Source: CAZHZT01 sp964537285 (GTDB lineage: Bacteria > Bacteroidota > Bacteroidia > Chitinophagales > Saprospiraceae). From it: a stretch of DNA of 35,607 bases. The translations under genes and the position numbers were made by a program. The notes beneath the pieces are model-generated. The model was not told the origin of the DNA and ran no database searches. It worked only from the letters and a program-made list of their open reading frames with translations. The stretch's first letter is position 1. Each line of letters starts with the position of its first letter. The stretch spans positions 1-35,607 of the forward strand of contig CAZHZT010000054.1 in the NCBI GenBank assembly GCA_964537285.1, written 5' to 3'. Below, piece by piece: positions 1-8,641 of the stretch.

Positions 1-82
1 ACATTGATGCTAGCACTACTCAGAAGAAATTAGGCCTGCCTTTTGTTCTTAAAATGTTTACCAAATGAAAGCATCTAGAACC
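1..82. repeat. Partial, decayed end of the 4791-5270 repeat family
   Basis: The segment at about 31-82 has a GGCCTGC block, then ACCAAATGAAA, and ends in CTAGAACC. This matches in order the right-hand end of the elements at 4791-5270 and 12027-12318, which end GGCCTGC ... ACCAAATGAAATCATCCAG. Several differences show decay. The rest of the element, if present, lies outside the window. No coding sequence was recognised here. Confidence 0.6.
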
Positions 83-115
83 AAAAAAGTCAAAAATGAT
101 GTGCAAAGCTGATGC

Positions 116-2176
116 TTATTTATCTTTGATCTTTAATATTTTATACCTTTCTGATCCTACCAAAATTACATACCATCCTTCGTGTAGTTCTTCCAGGTCG
201 AGGGTTTTTATTTGGGGATCCTGAAAGTTTAAATGCTTTTTATAACTTACTTCCTTCCCGAGGATATCGAATATTCGAATAGGACCTTGAATATCTCCTT
301 CCAACGTGACTTTGCCCGTGGTCGGATTTGGGTAAATGGACAAGGACGTATTTTTATTTTTAAAATCTTCTATTTGATTGCTACGGTCATTAATGACGAT
401 ATTTGAATAACTGCTTGCAGAGCAGTTCTCCTCTATAATTCCGGAAAATAGACTGCCGGATTTCGCATGAAAAGGAGGTTTCAGAGTGATGCTTTTTCCT
501 GCCTCGAAAGTGACTGCATCGCCATTTTCAATAGATGCAGTCGATTCAATGGAGCTGTACGCAGAATATACGGTTTGTTCAACCCGGGAAATGAATAACT
601 CCGGAGGACATTGAGTGAATTTTGAGATTTCTGTACAATTGGTGGCTTCTCCATTGATAACTTCAATAGTATGCCCAAGTTTGTTGAAACCCGTAACTTC
701 TTCCCATATATTCTGGTTGTTGGGTAACAAATTAGCAAAGCGGATGGCATATTCTGGTCTGAAATAGAGATCCGCTTCGGGATCCGGAAGATGCATCAGC
801 AATTCATAGGATCCCTCAGGCATTTCTGATGGCAGGCATATTTCTTCCTGAAGTGAAACTTGCTCCAACCAAAACCTTGGATCTGTATTTAGTGGAGCAA
901 ACCAGCTTTCCCCCGTAATGGTATTTCTCATAACCAAGACTGCTTTTCTAGGGTTGAATGGGGTGGCATATCCTTCATTTTCAATATCCAAAGAAAAAGA
1001 AATAGATTGTCCGGTGGAAGCAGTATTGGGAAAGGAACCATTTTTCAATTTAAAACTATAACCCAGCTGCTTCTTAATCATTTCCATACAATCTCCTATC
1101 CAATCTGCATTGACATCCGGGTGATTGTATTGGGCATTCAGATAGGAGTAGTGGAAGCGCCGAAGTTCGCTGTCTGCACGGGCAGAAGGATGGGAGCCCG
1201 AGCAATTGTCATAAGGATTATAGGGAGAGCAGGTTTCGCCTCCTACTGCTACAAACTTAGAATCAGCGGCTAAATAAGGCTTCAAATTGGTGGTATCTTC
1301 CAGAGACGGAAGAGAGTCGTTGCCATAGTCGTTGTAAGTACCAAAATCTGTAGGGCTGGCGAGAAAGCAATCGTTGTGAAACCCAATGCGCGAAGCATCT
1401 GATCCAGAGAATGCTTCTTCAAGATCCAATGGAGGGTAGTTCGTTGGGGCATTGATGCCTCCCAGAAGGCGTTGTTTTATTTGAGGGTAACGAACCTGGA
1501 TCATTCGTTTTTTAGGAAATACATCCAGCATTTTTTGTAAAACCTCATTCCTATCCTGCCAATTGTTATTGAAAAGCTTAAAACCGGGCGGTTGAGACGC
1601 ATCTCCGAAAAAATCTGTATAATAATTTTCTCCCCACACCCCAATAAAACCCATTTGGATCACTGCAACAACATCTTGATTTGAGGCTAAAACAGGAGCC
1701 AGCTGATCTATGTGGAATAACACCCACTCTTTGGGGGCATCTCCGTAAGGAGGGCAAATCCAGTTGCTGCAACCTGATCCGTCAACTTCATCGGTGTAGG
1801 CAAAGCGGACGATGATTTTAACGCCGGCATCTCGCGCTGCCTGAAAGTCGAGTTCCATATTATCCAAAAAACTTTGGGAAATAGGGCTGTTTTTAAAATC
1901 TTCTAAAAAGAAATACCTGAAAACCAAGCTACTATGGATTTTGAAATTAGGATCGTCGAGGGGTTGATGGAGATCCCGATATCCTGCCAGGGTATTGGCA
2001 TCCAAAACCTGGTAATTCCCAGAGCGGGTTTCAGAATAGCGGTAGAAGCCCCTTTCGGGATTGGGGAAGTCTTTTAAAGAGGGTTTGTAAGTGATTTGAG
2101 TACTTTGAGCAATGCTTGATGATATAGTGAAAAGGATGAGTGGTACGTAAATAATGTGTAGAGATAGTTTCATCAT
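116..2176 (-). CDS. Secreted DUF4874/DUF4832 protein with T9SS sorting domain
   Basis: Predicted exported protein of about 686 residues. The start at 2176 (or 2173, two adjacent ATGs) is preferred over the upstream ATG at 2248. From there the protein begins with a signal peptide (MMKLSLHIIYVPLILF, cleavage near SIAQS), and the upstream extension would be read out of an inverted-repeat element. The mature N-terminus has the PNPERGFYRYSE region of DUF4874, followed by a DUF4832 segment (LGYSFKLKNGSFP and the beta-rich stretch after it). Next comes a segment typical of Bacteroidota surface proteins (GKSITLKPPFHAKSGS). The last ~80 residues are a type A T9SS sorting domain (SIYPNPTTGKVTLEG ... 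GWYVILV). The protein is therefore probably moved across the outer membrane by the type IX system and attached or released there. Its biochemical role is unknown; a glycan-related function is only a guess from its TIM-barrel-like relatives. Confidence 0.85.
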   Translation of the reverse strand: MMKLSLHIIYVPLILFTISSSIAQSTQITYKPSLKDFPNPERGFYRYSETRSGNYQVLDANTLAGYRDLHQPLDDPNFKIHSSLVFRYFFLEDFKNSPISQSFLDNMELDFQAARDAGVKIIVRFAYTDEVDGSGCSNWICPPYGDAPKEWVLFHIDQLAPVLASNQDVVAVIQMGFIGVWGENYYTDFFGDASQPPGFKLFNNNWQDRNEVLQKMLDVFPKKRMIQVRYPQIKQRLLGGINAPTNYPPLDLEEAFSGSDASRIGFHNDCFLASPTDFGTYNDYGNDSLPSLEDTTNLKPYLAADSKFVAVGGETCSPYNPYDNCSGSHPSARADSELRRFHYSYLNAQYNHPDVNADWIGDCMEMIKKQLGYSFKLKNGSFPNTASTGQSISFSLDIENEGYATPFNPRKAVLVMRNTITGESWFAPLNTDPRFWLEQVSLQEEICLPSEMPEGSYELLMHLPDPEADLYFRPEYAIRFANLLPNNQNIWEEVTGFNKLGHTIEVINGEATNCTEISKFTQCPPELFISRVEQTVYSAYSSIESTASIENGDAVTFEAGKSITLKPPFHAKSGSLFSGIIEENCSASSYSNIVINDRSNQIEDFKNKNTSLSIYPNPTTGKVTLEGDIQGPIRIFDILGKEVSYKKHLNFQDPQIKTLDLEELHEGWYVILVGSERYKILKIKDK

Positions 2177-2190
2177 AGTGTTTTTTAATG

Positions 2191-2300
2191 GTTCTTTGAC
2201 ATAAATTGTGATAAAATGGAGTTTAAAAATGATAACCCCTTCAGCCACCAGGGCATTCAGGTTTTATCATTTTTAAACTCCACACAATTTGTCAAAGAAC
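2191..2300 (-). repeat. 110 bp inverted-repeat element, copy A
   Basis: The termini are GTTCTTTGAC and its exact complement. The arms of about 45 bases pair almost throughout around a loop of about 22 bases. On the minus strand it reads GTTCTTTGACAAATTGTG, a stem strand, the loop TGAATGCCCTGGTGGCTGAA, the other stem strand, and TTTATGTCAAAGAAC. It ends 14 bases before the start codon of the DUF4832 gene, so it would lie in that gene's leader or promoter. Copies B (26906-27014) and C (27488-27579) are related. The rest of the gap up to the glycosyltransferase stop holds only a small hairpin, ATTGGCC-TGC-GGCCAAT at 2395-2411, which could be a weak terminator for the glycosyltransferase unit. 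Confidence 0.8.
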
Positions 2301-2479
2301 GGTTTTAATTTTGTTCAGGTGCTTATCTGATTATTTTCAATCTGCTTAATGTGTTTGATCACTGATTAGGCTGATGAACACAGATTAAAAGGGGATTGGC
2401 CTGCGGCCAATTTGTATCCAAGTTATCATTTGGAGGGTAGCTCTTTCACGATCAGGTCAATCAGCGACAAAGGCATCTG

Positions 2480-3640
2480 CTACTCGTTTAATAATTCAGA
2501 ATAAACAATATCAAACTGCTCACTAACGGCCTCGATACTAAACAATTGCTCCGCATACTTTTTTAAATGCTCTGGTTCAAATGATGTTTTTTGTTGTATG
2601 ATCTGCGTTGCAGCTTCTATCAATTCCGTTTCATTCCCTTTTTCAATTACAATCCCCACATCCGAATTTACAAAATATTCCGGTCCGCCACAACGGGTAC
2701 AGATGACAGGCTTTCCGGCGGCAAGTGCTTCAGCTGTAGCCACAGAAAAGGTTTCCACATTACTAAAACAAATATAGGCATCGGTTTGCTGCATAGCAGC
2801 GAGTACTTTGGGGTTAGGAAGCCTGCCATATAAGGTAAGCTTTTCTTTTAAAAGGGGCAAGTTTTTAATAGAGCGCTCTATGATTTCTCTATCCGGGCCA
2901 TCCCCAATGATATGAAGGCTTGCTTTCGGTTCAATTTTTACCAGTTCATGAAATGCGCTGAGTAAGCCTGTTATATTCTTTTTATCGTCATAGAAATCAG
3001 AAACATTTAAAAAATGAAAATTCGATTGTCCGAATTTAAATGTAGCATCTGGATGGTGCTGACTTTCAACTACATTCGGAATGATCTTAATTGGAGATTT
3101 AAAACCCAAAGATTTCATAGCAGATTGTATGGAAGGAGAGACGACCGTTATGAGTTGGGCCTGATTACCTGTCCAGATAGCTATTCTCTGTTTTAGGCAG
3201 GAAAATTCATGGAATTTTCCACTAGTGAAGCCTGTCCAATGTTCCGTAAGAATGACAGGACTTTTGTACAGAAGCTTATAAAAAATACCGATAATTCCGG
3301 GGCGGGTCAGCATGTGGATATGAATGATATCCGGCTTTGAACGTCTGCTTATCTTTCGCCATCCCTGCAAATGTCCAATAGTGTAAAGGATGAGATTAAT
3401 GAGTTTTCCGATTAATGGGATAGAAGATGGCCGATAGCGAATGCGAATTTCTTCCAGCAGGCTTTCGTGAGAGGAGGAAATTTCAAAGTTGCGATTCAAA
3501 TCTGGCACTGGGTAAACATAAATCAAGCTTACCTTATGCTTAAGTGCCACTGCTTTAGCATGTTTTTGGATGAAAACAGCATTTTGAGGATCGTTTTCAT
3601 CGGGATACCACCTCGGAAGAAATAAAATGTGCTTTCCCAT
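2480..3640 (-). CDS. Glycosyltransferase family 4 (GT-B fold)
   Basis: Protein of 386 residues, normal for GT4. The N-terminal Rossmann half begins HILFLPRWYPDENDPQNAVF, the usual acceptor-side start of GT4 enzymes. The nucleotide-sugar half carries NVSDFYDDKKN, HIIGDGPDRE and the E-x7-E type motif ETFSVATAEALAAGKPVI followed by GGPEYF. It should transfer a sugar from a nucleotide donor to a growing glycan, lipid or small molecule at the cytoplasmic face of the membrane; the acceptor cannot be told. The ATG at 3640 lies one base after the stop codon of the upstream arginase-family gene, so the two are probably co-transcribed and translationally coupled. No sugar-pathway gene adjoins it apart from that enzyme. 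Confidence 0.9.
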   Translation of the reverse strand: MGKHILFLPRWYPDENDPQNAVFIQKHAKAVALKHKVSLIYVYPVPDLNRNFEISSSHESLLEEIRIRYRPSSIPLIGKLINLILYTIGHLQGWRKISRRSKPDIIHIHMLTRPGIIGIFYKLLYKSPVILTEHWTGFTSGKFHEFSCLKQRIAIWTGNQAQLITVVSPSIQSAMKSLGFKSPIKIIPNVVESQHHPDATFKFGQSNFHFLNVSDFYDDKKNITGLLSAFHELVKIEPKASLHIIGDGPDREIIERSIKNLPLLKEKLTLYGRLPNPKVLAAMQQTDAYICFSNVETFSVATAEALAAGKPVICTRCGGPEYFVNSDVGIVIEKGNETELIEAATQIIQQKTSFEPEHLKKYAEQLFSIEAVSEQFDIVYSELLNE

Positions 3641-3641
3641 A

Positions 3642-4697
3642 TTAAATTCTGCCCTGGCTTTTTCCCATTAGGTTGGCAAGTTTATACAGTATTCGCGCTC
3701 CGACATTGCCGTCGTACTCATTCGGAAAGCCGGCTACTTCGCAAAGGTCAAATCCAACAATGGTTCTTCCGGAATATACGACCTGCTCCAACAGATAAAT
3801 AGCCTGATTAAATTGCAAGCCCCCCGGAACGGGAGTGCCTGTGTTCGGGCATAAGTTTGGATCCAGGGAGTCGATATCAAAACTGATGTACACATTTTCG
3901 GGCAGCTCTTGTACGATGGTTTCGCAAATTTGGGCAAAAGTGCTACCGAGAAATTGGGATTTATGAATGGAATGATCATAAAAAACAACTACCTTCTCAT
4001 TGTTTTCGGCTACAAAATCCACTTCCTCTTGGCAATAGTCGCGAATTCCTACAGATATCAAGCGTTCAATTTGAGGTATTTTCAACGCATGATACATTAT
4101 AGAGGCATGGGAAAGTTCAAAGCCTTCATAAGTTGCGCGAAGATCCAAATGCGCATCGATTTGTAAGATTCCGAAATGATCATACTTCTCCGCTAGTGCC
4201 TCCATTAAACCTAGAGGTACACTATGTTCTCCGCCAACTACTCCGACTAACTGGCCTTTGTCCAGAATTTTAGTGGTTTCCTGCTTAACCCAAATTTTAA
4301 GTTTTTGGCAGTTGTCGTTGATCTGCTGAAGTATCCTGATCATATTTTGGTCATCCTCCACGGCGCCACCTTCCTCCAAATAATCAACATACTGTTGAGC
4401 CAGATCTCTTAATTCTTCATTACGACTAAGCCAATATGCGTTTGAAGGACGCATGAAAACACCAAGCTTCCAGGCATTTTCAACAAAAGAGTCATATAAA
4501 TCGAGCTGATAAGATGCCTCGAGTATATTCTGTGGGCCGGTAGCTGTTCCGGTGCCATAGGATACAGTCAAATCCCAGGGAACACTTAAAAGTACAACTT
4601 CGGCATGGCGTTCGTCAAAGGGTAAGCCAATGAAACGGCCATTTTTTATTCCGATTCCACTAGGATCAAATTGGTTAATGCGTTCTTCTTTATCCAT
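3642..4697 (-). CDS. Arginase/agmatinase-family ureohydrolase (likely agmatinase)
   Basis: Binuclear manganese hydrolase of 351 residues. The metal ligands are visible: GGEHS (His158), DAHLD (Asp181, His183, Asp185) and SFDIDSLDP (Asp274, Asp276). The family loop NTGTPVPGG follows. It is longer than typical agmatinases (about 300-320 residues) because of a helical insert at about 85-145. Family members remove urea from guanidino compounds (arginine, agmatine, guanidinobutyrate) or hydrolyse formimidoylglutamate. Agmatine to putrescine is inferred here because the divergent neighbours make carboxynorspermidine-type polyamines, which need a diamine precursor. Sequence motifs alone do not separate agmatinase from related ureohydrolases. 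It leads a minus-strand unit with the GT4 gene, one base apart. Confidence 0.82.
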   Translation of the reverse strand: MDKEERINQFDPSGIGIKNGRFIGLPFDERHAEVVLLSVPWDLTVSYGTGTATGPQNILEASYQLDLYDSFVENAWKLGVFMRPSNAYWLSRNEELRDLAQQYVDYLEEGGAVEDDQNMIRILQQINDNCQKLKIWVKQETTKILDKGQLVGVVGGEHSVPLGLMEALAEKYDHFGILQIDAHLDLRATYEGFELSHASIMYHALKIPQIERLISVGIRDYCQEEVDFVAENNEKVVVFYDHSIHKSQFLGSTFAQICETIVQELPENVYISFDIDSLDPNLCPNTGTPVPGGLQFNQAIYLLEQVVYSGRTIVGFDLCEVAGFPNEYDGNVGARILYKLANLMGKSQGRI

Positions 4698-4790
4698 TCA
4701 GAAATGCTTTGGAGGTTTAGGAATATTAGAATGTGTTGGAAATATACATAATTATACTAAACTATGTTTAAAAACTACAGCAATTCTCTG

Positions 4791-5270
4791 GTTCTAAATG
4801 ATTTCATTTGGTCGAAATTAATTTGGGAAGTCCTCAAGGAAGGCCGTTAGGCCTGCCTGATATTTTCTCCAAATCCTCCTGGGGAAAAGAGTATTCTCTC
4901 TAATTTCTTCCGCTTAGCAAGTAGCCTCAATATCGTCAATTTAAGCTCGTTATAGCCCGGCACTTCAGTGCCGGGAAAATAATTTTCAGGCTGGGCTTTA
5001 GCCCTTTTGCTATTAATGGGCTAAAGCCCTGGTAAATCTTAATATATCACCTGGCGCTAAAGCGCCAGACAAAGAAAAAGCTTAAGTTAACGACATTGAG
5101 CGGTAGCCCAAAACACAAGAACTATAGCTTATGATGTGCTTCCGCTGCGCGGAAGTTGGTCTCTATATCTTATAACCCTGGGAGCACTCAGGGCTACGAT
5201 CAGACTGGCCTAACGGCCTGCTTTAAGGACTTGTCAAATTAATTTCGACCAAATGAAATCATCCAGAACC
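4791..5270. repeat. 480 bp inverted-repeat element with a nested second element
   Basis: The ends form a long terminal inverted repeat. The left end reads GGTTCTAAATGATTTCATTT, then GGTCGAAATTAATTTG; the right end is its near-complement, AAATTAATTTCGACC then AAATGAAATCATCCAGAACC. The matching continues inward through GGCCGTTAGGCC. The interior is a series of hairpins and no open reading frame of interest was seen, so it is non-autonomous and MITE-like rather than an insertion sequence. A related copy without the internal insertion is at 12027-12318. It fills most of the gap between the two divergent polyamine units and ends only 7 bases before a candidate promoter for the dehydrogenase gene. 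Confidence 0.8.
4925..5102. repeat. Nested palindromic element inside the 4791-5270 repeat
   Basis: Relative to the copy at 12027-12318, this stretch is extra sequence splitting the inner CCGC-TAGCGG hairpin. Its own ends are imperfect inverted repeats (CTCAATATCGTCAATTTAAG against CTTAAGTTAACGACATTGAG). Inside are three hairpins: CCCGGCACT/AGTGCCGGG, GGGCTTTAGCCC with GGGCTAAAGCCC, and CTGGCGCTAAAGCGCCAG. It appears to be a separate small repeat that inserted into the larger one. Confidence 0.65.
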
Positions 5271-5277
5271 AATTAAC

Positions 5278-5285
5278 TACATTTG
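5278..5285 (+). promoter_or_regulatory. Candidate -7 promoter motif for the polyamine operon
   Basis: TACATTTG matches the Bacteroidota -7 consensus TAnnTTTG exactly and lies 28 bases before the dehydrogenase ATG, just outside the right end of the repeat. No clear -33 TTTG is visible at normal spacing; that position falls within the end of the repeat. Confidence 0.4.
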
Positions 5286-5313
5286 CGAATAATATTTCAC
5301 AAAAGAAAAAATT

Positions 5314-6519
5314 ATGGCAAAAGTATTAATCATTGGAGCAGGCGGTGTAGGCCGAGTGACAACCTACAAATGTGCTCAACATCCGGAAGTTTTCGAAGAA
5401 ATTATGCTGGCTAGCCGGACGAAATCAAAATGTGATGATATTATTCGCGATGTGCAACGCGATACAGGCCATACCAAACTACAAACAGCCAAGGTGGATG
5501 CTGAAAATGTGCCTCAACTTGTTGAGCTAATACGTTCTTTTCAGCCTGACTTGCTCGTTCATGTAGCTTTACCGTATCAGGATTTAACGATTATGGATGC
5601 TTGTTTGGAAACAGGTGTTCACTATTTGGATACGGCTAATTACGAGCCCAAAGAAGAAGCGAAATTTGAATACAGCTGGCAATGGGCCTACCAGGATCGC
5701 TTCAAAGAAAAAGGAATCATGGCTGTGCTCGGTTGTGGTTTTGATCCGGGAGTTACCGGTGTGTTTACGGCGCATGCCGCAAAGCATCATTTTGATGAAA
5801 TGCATTATCTCGACATCGTAGATTGTAATGCAGGGGATCATGGGAAAGCTTTTGCTACCAACTTTAATCCTGAGATCAATATCCGTGAAATTACGCAGAA
5901 AGGTAAATACTTTGCAAATGGTCAATGGGTAGAAACCGAACCCCATGAAATATCCCAAATGATCACTTATCCGGATATCGGACCTAAGAATTCTTACTTG
6001 ATCTATCATGAAGAATTGGAATCCTTGGTGAAAAACTATCCTAGTTTGAAAAGAGCGCGTTTCTGGATGACCTTCGGAGAGGAGTATCTTACCCACTTGC
6101 GTGTTATTCAAAATATTGGCATGGCTAGTATTGAGCCTGTTTTGTATAAAGGAGTGGAAATTGTACCCCTCCAGTTTCTAAAAGAAGTCCTTCCTGATCC
6201 AGGCGACCTGGGTGAAAACTATTCCGGACAAACATCCATCGGTTGTCGTATTCGCGGGGTAAAAGACGGCCAGGAAAAAACATACTACATCTGGAACAAC
6301 TGTAGCCACGAAGCTGCCTATAAAGAAACGGGAGCTCAAGGGGTTTCGTACACAACTGGCGTACCGGCAATGGTTGGAGCTATGATGGTGTTAAAAGGAG
6401 AGTGGAGTGGAAAAGGTGTATTCAATGTAGAGGAATTCAATCCGGATCCTTTCCTTAAAACATTGGCAGAAAATGGATTGCCTTGGCATGAGGAAGCAGG
6501 AGGAAATCTGGAATTATAG
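5314..6519 (+). CDS. Carboxynorspermidine/carboxyspermidine dehydrogenase
   Basis: Saccharopine-dehydrogenase-fold oxidoreductase of 401 residues. The N-terminal NAD(P)-binding Rossmann motif GAGGVG is at residues 8-13. Family segments follow: HVALPYQDLTIMDACLETG, GCGFDPGVTGVF, and a C-terminal WNNCSHEAAYKETGAQGVSY region. Family members reductively condense aspartate semialdehyde with putrescine or diaminopropane to give carboxyspermidine or carboxynorspermidine. The assignment is strong because the next gene, 21 bases downstream, is the matching decarboxylase; alone it could be read as a saccharopine dehydrogenase. The product is cytoplasmic. The two genes form one operon that probably runs on into prmC. 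Confidence 0.9.
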   Translation: MAKVLIIGAGGVGRVTTYKCAQHPEVFEEIMLASRTKSKCDDIIRDVQRDTGHTKLQTAKVDAENVPQLVELIRSFQPDLLVHVALPYQDLTIMDACLETGVHYLDTANYEPKEEAKFEYSWQWAYQDRFKEKGIMAVLGCGFDPGVTGVFTAHAAKHHFDEMHYLDIVDCNAGDHGKAFATNFNPEINIREITQKGKYFANGQWVETEPHEISQMITYPDIGPKNSYLIYHEELESLVKNYPSLKRARFWMTFGEEYLTHLRVIQNIGMASIEPVLYKGVEIVPLQFLKEVLPDPGDLGENYSGQTSIGCRIRGVKDGQEKTYYIWNNCSHEAAYKETGAQGVSYTTGVPAMVGAMMVLKGEWSGKGVFNVEEFNPDPFLKTLAENGLPWHEEAGGNLEL

Positions 6520-6540
6520 GAAGTACGAAAGTGGAAAATT

Positions 6541-7680
6541 ATGGGAATAGATTATAAGGTACTTCCTTCGCCTTGTTTTGTGTTGGAGGAAGAAAGGTTG
6601 ATCAGGAACCTTGAGCTGATTAATGGGGTGCAGGAGCGTGCTTGCATTGAGGTCATTCTGGCGCTCAAGGGCTTTGCCATGTGGCGTGCTTTTCCCCTTA
6701 TAAAGAAATACTTCAAAGGAGCTACGGCAAGTTCTTTGAATGAAGCTTTGCTTTGTTATGAAGAGTTTGGTTCAAAAGCGCATACCTATGCACCGGCATA
6801 TTTGCCAGATGAATTTGAACAGATAATGCGCTTTAGCAGCCACATCACTTTTAATTCAATTAATCAATATTTACTTTACAAAGAAAAAGTTCATAGCCGG
6901 AGAGAGAAGATCTCTTGCGGCATTCGGGTAAATCCGGGCTATTCGGATGTAGGAACCGATCTGTACAATCCCTGTGCGCCTGGTTCCAGACTCGGAGTGG
7001 CAGAAGATGCATTTGAAAATGGTTTGCCTGCAGGTGTTGAAGGGCTGCACTTTCATGCATTGTGCGAATCGGATTCATACAGCTTTGAAAGAACCCTCAA
7101 GGTTTTTGAAGAAAGATTTGGCCATCTTATACCTCAATTGAAGTGGGTAAATATGGGAGGTGGGCATCTCATGACAAAAGAAGGTTACGACATAGAGCAT
7201 TTGTTATCTCTGTTGAAAGCTTTCAAATCGAAATACGATGTGAAATTAGTTCTTGAACCTGGCGCGGCCTTCGTATGGCGCACAGGAGAGATTAAGGCTA
7301 CTGTGCTGGATATTTTTGAAAGCAAGGGTATAAAAACAGCTGTTTTGGATGTGTCCTTTACTGCACATATGCCTGATACCCTGGAAATGCCTTACCGCCC
7401 TACCATCAAGGGAGCTACAGATGTTGAAGAAGGAAAGCCAAGTTATCGCTTAGGCGGACTGAGTTGTCTGGCCGGAGATTTTCTGGGGGAATATAGTTTT
7501 GAGAAACCCTTAGAGGTGGGTGATATGGTTATCCTTGAAGATATGATGCATTATACTTTGGTGAAAACGACCATGTTTAACGGTGTAAAACATCCGGATA
7601 TCGTGTTTTGGAAGCAAGACGGAACATTTGAAATTGTCAGAAAATATAATTATCTGGATTATAAAAACAGAATGGCCTAA
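6541..7680 (+). CDS. nspC: Carboxynorspermidine decarboxylase
   Basis: PLP-dependent, alanine-racemase-fold decarboxylase of 379 residues. The Schiff-base lysine is Lys43 in LALKGFAMW. NMGGGHLMTKEGYD supplies the glycine-rich phosphate-binding loop, LEPGAAFVWRTG the PLP-contact strand, and GGLSCLAGDFLGEY the C-terminal active-site cysteine region. It removes CO2 from carboxynorspermidine or carboxyspermidine, the last step of the aspartate-semialdehyde route to norspermidine or spermidine. Which polyamine is made depends on the diamine supplied; the agmatinase-like neighbour suggests putrescine and hence spermidine. The stop codon abuts the GTG start of prmC. Confidence 0.93.
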   Translation: MGIDYKVLPSPCFVLEEERLIRNLELINGVQERACIEVILALKGFAMWRAFPLIKKYFKGATASSLNEALLCYEEFGSKAHTYAPAYLPDEFEQIMRFSSHITFNSINQYLLYKEKVHSRREKISCGIRVNPGYSDVGTDLYNPCAPGSRLGVAEDAFENGLPAGVEGLHFHALCESDSYSFERTLKVFEERFGHLIPQLKWVNMGGGHLMTKEGYDIEHLLSLLKAFKSKYDVKLVLEPGAAFVWRTGEIKATVLDIFESKGIKTAVLDVSFTAHMPDTLEMPYRPTIKGATDVEEGKPSYRLGGLSCLAGDFLGEYSFEKPLEVGDMVILEDMMHYTLVKTTMFNGVKHPDIVFWKQDGTFEIVRKYNYLDYKNRMA

Positions 7681-8517
7681 GTGAAAGAAGTAGAAGCATA
7701 TCATCTTCTGAAATCTTCTTTGCAATCTCTTTACTCTGAAAGAGAAGCGGGAAATATTGCTAATATCGTTTTTGAAGATGCTTTTGATTGCGAAGTTCCG
7801 GGCAACGAAATATTTAAAAGCGAGGAAAGGTTGAGATCCATTATTTCGGAATTGCTTAGTGGGAAACCTTGGCAATACGTTTTGGGAGAAGCGGACTTTT
7901 ATGGCTTGAAGATAGACGTAAATGAGCACGTGCTTATTCCAAGGCCGGAGACTGAAGAGCTGGTTTATCTGGTTTTAGAGCAGTTTAAACGCACCGAAGC
8001 CCTGCATATTCTGGACATAGGAACGGGTAGTGGCTGCATTCCGGTAGCCCTTAAAAAAAACTGGCCGCTGGCTGTGATTGATGGCCTGGATGTCAGCACT
8101 AATGCCTTAGCGGTGGCTCAGCGAAATGCAACTAAGAACGGAGTCGAGATTCAATGGCTTCACAGGGATATTTTAGATAGAAAGTGTTGGAAGACCTTGG
8201 GAGCCTATGATGTCATTGTAAGTAATCCGCCTTATATAACTGAAAGCGAAGCTTCTATGATGCAAGGTAATGTCAAGAACTTTGAGCCTTCTGAAGCCCT
8301 TTTTGTAAAAGACGATGACCCGTTGGTTTTTTATAAAGCTATAAAAGAATTCTCAGAAGAACACTTAATGCATCCCGGCTGGTTGTTCCTGGAGATTAAT
8401 GAATTTCTAGGAAAAGAAGTCCTGGAATTATTTGCCAATAAACCGGGCTATTTTGTAGAACTCATACAGGATATATCCGGAAAAGATCGCTTGCTAAAGA
8501 TCGTTTCTCTCAAATAG
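7681..8517 (+). CDS. prmC: Release factor glutamine methyltransferase
   Basis: Protein of 278 residues, the usual PrmC length. An N-terminal helical domain (1-80) precedes a class I SAM methyltransferase domain. SAM-binding LDIGTGSGCI is at 111-120, the catalytic NPPY motif at 182-185 in IVSNPPYITESE, and the family motif LIPRPETEELV at 85-95. It methylates the glutamine of the GGQ motif in peptide-chain release factors. The GTG at 7681 follows the nspC stop directly and no better ATG is near, so translation is probably coupled to nspC. A housekeeping gene at the end of a polyamine operon is probably a matter of gene order, not pathway. Confidence 0.94.
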   Translation: MKEVEAYHLLKSSLQSLYSEREAGNIANIVFEDAFDCEVPGNEIFKSEERLRSIISELLSGKPWQYVLGEADFYGLKIDVNEHVLIPRPETEELVYLVLEQFKRTEALHILDIGTGSGCIPVALKKNWPLAVIDGLDVSTNALAVAQRNATKNGVEIQWLHRDILDRKCWKTLGAYDVIVSNPPYITESEASMMQGNVKNFEPSEALFVKDDDPLVFYKAIKEFSEEHLMHPGWLFLEINEFLGKEVLELFANKPGYFVELIQDISGKDRLLKIVSLK

Positions 8518-8523
8518 GAAGGC

Positions 8524-8573
8524 TTGAAAATGGCAGAAAGATGCGCAATCGCGCATCTTTCTGCCATTTTCAA
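8524..8573 (+). terminator. Hairpin terminator after prmC
   Basis: A perfect 23 bp stem begins six bases after the prmC stop codon: TTGAAAATGGCAGAAAGATG plus CGC, loop AATC, then the complement. No U-tract follows. Its position at the end of the operon and before the terC promoter region fits a terminator or a 3' stability hairpin. Confidence 0.6.
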
Positions 8574-8641
8574 TGCTTTCCGCTCCAAATTTTTCACTAC
8601 TTTTTACTAAACTTGCACTTTAATCAAAACTGAAACCAATC

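Noticed and set aside
4791..5270. Insertion sequence or CRISPR array
   Set aside because: No transposase frame and no regular repeat-spacer pattern; the hairpins differ from one another and the ends are inverted, not direct, repeats.
5584..6111. Open frame antisense to the carboxynorspermidine dehydrogenase gene
   Set aside because: Low-complexity translation without recognisable domains, fully covered by a confident gene.
8518..8641. Manganese (yybP-ykoY) riboswitch before terC
   Set aside because: The region is a simple perfect hairpin plus a short AT-rich leader; the conserved riboswitch loops were not found.
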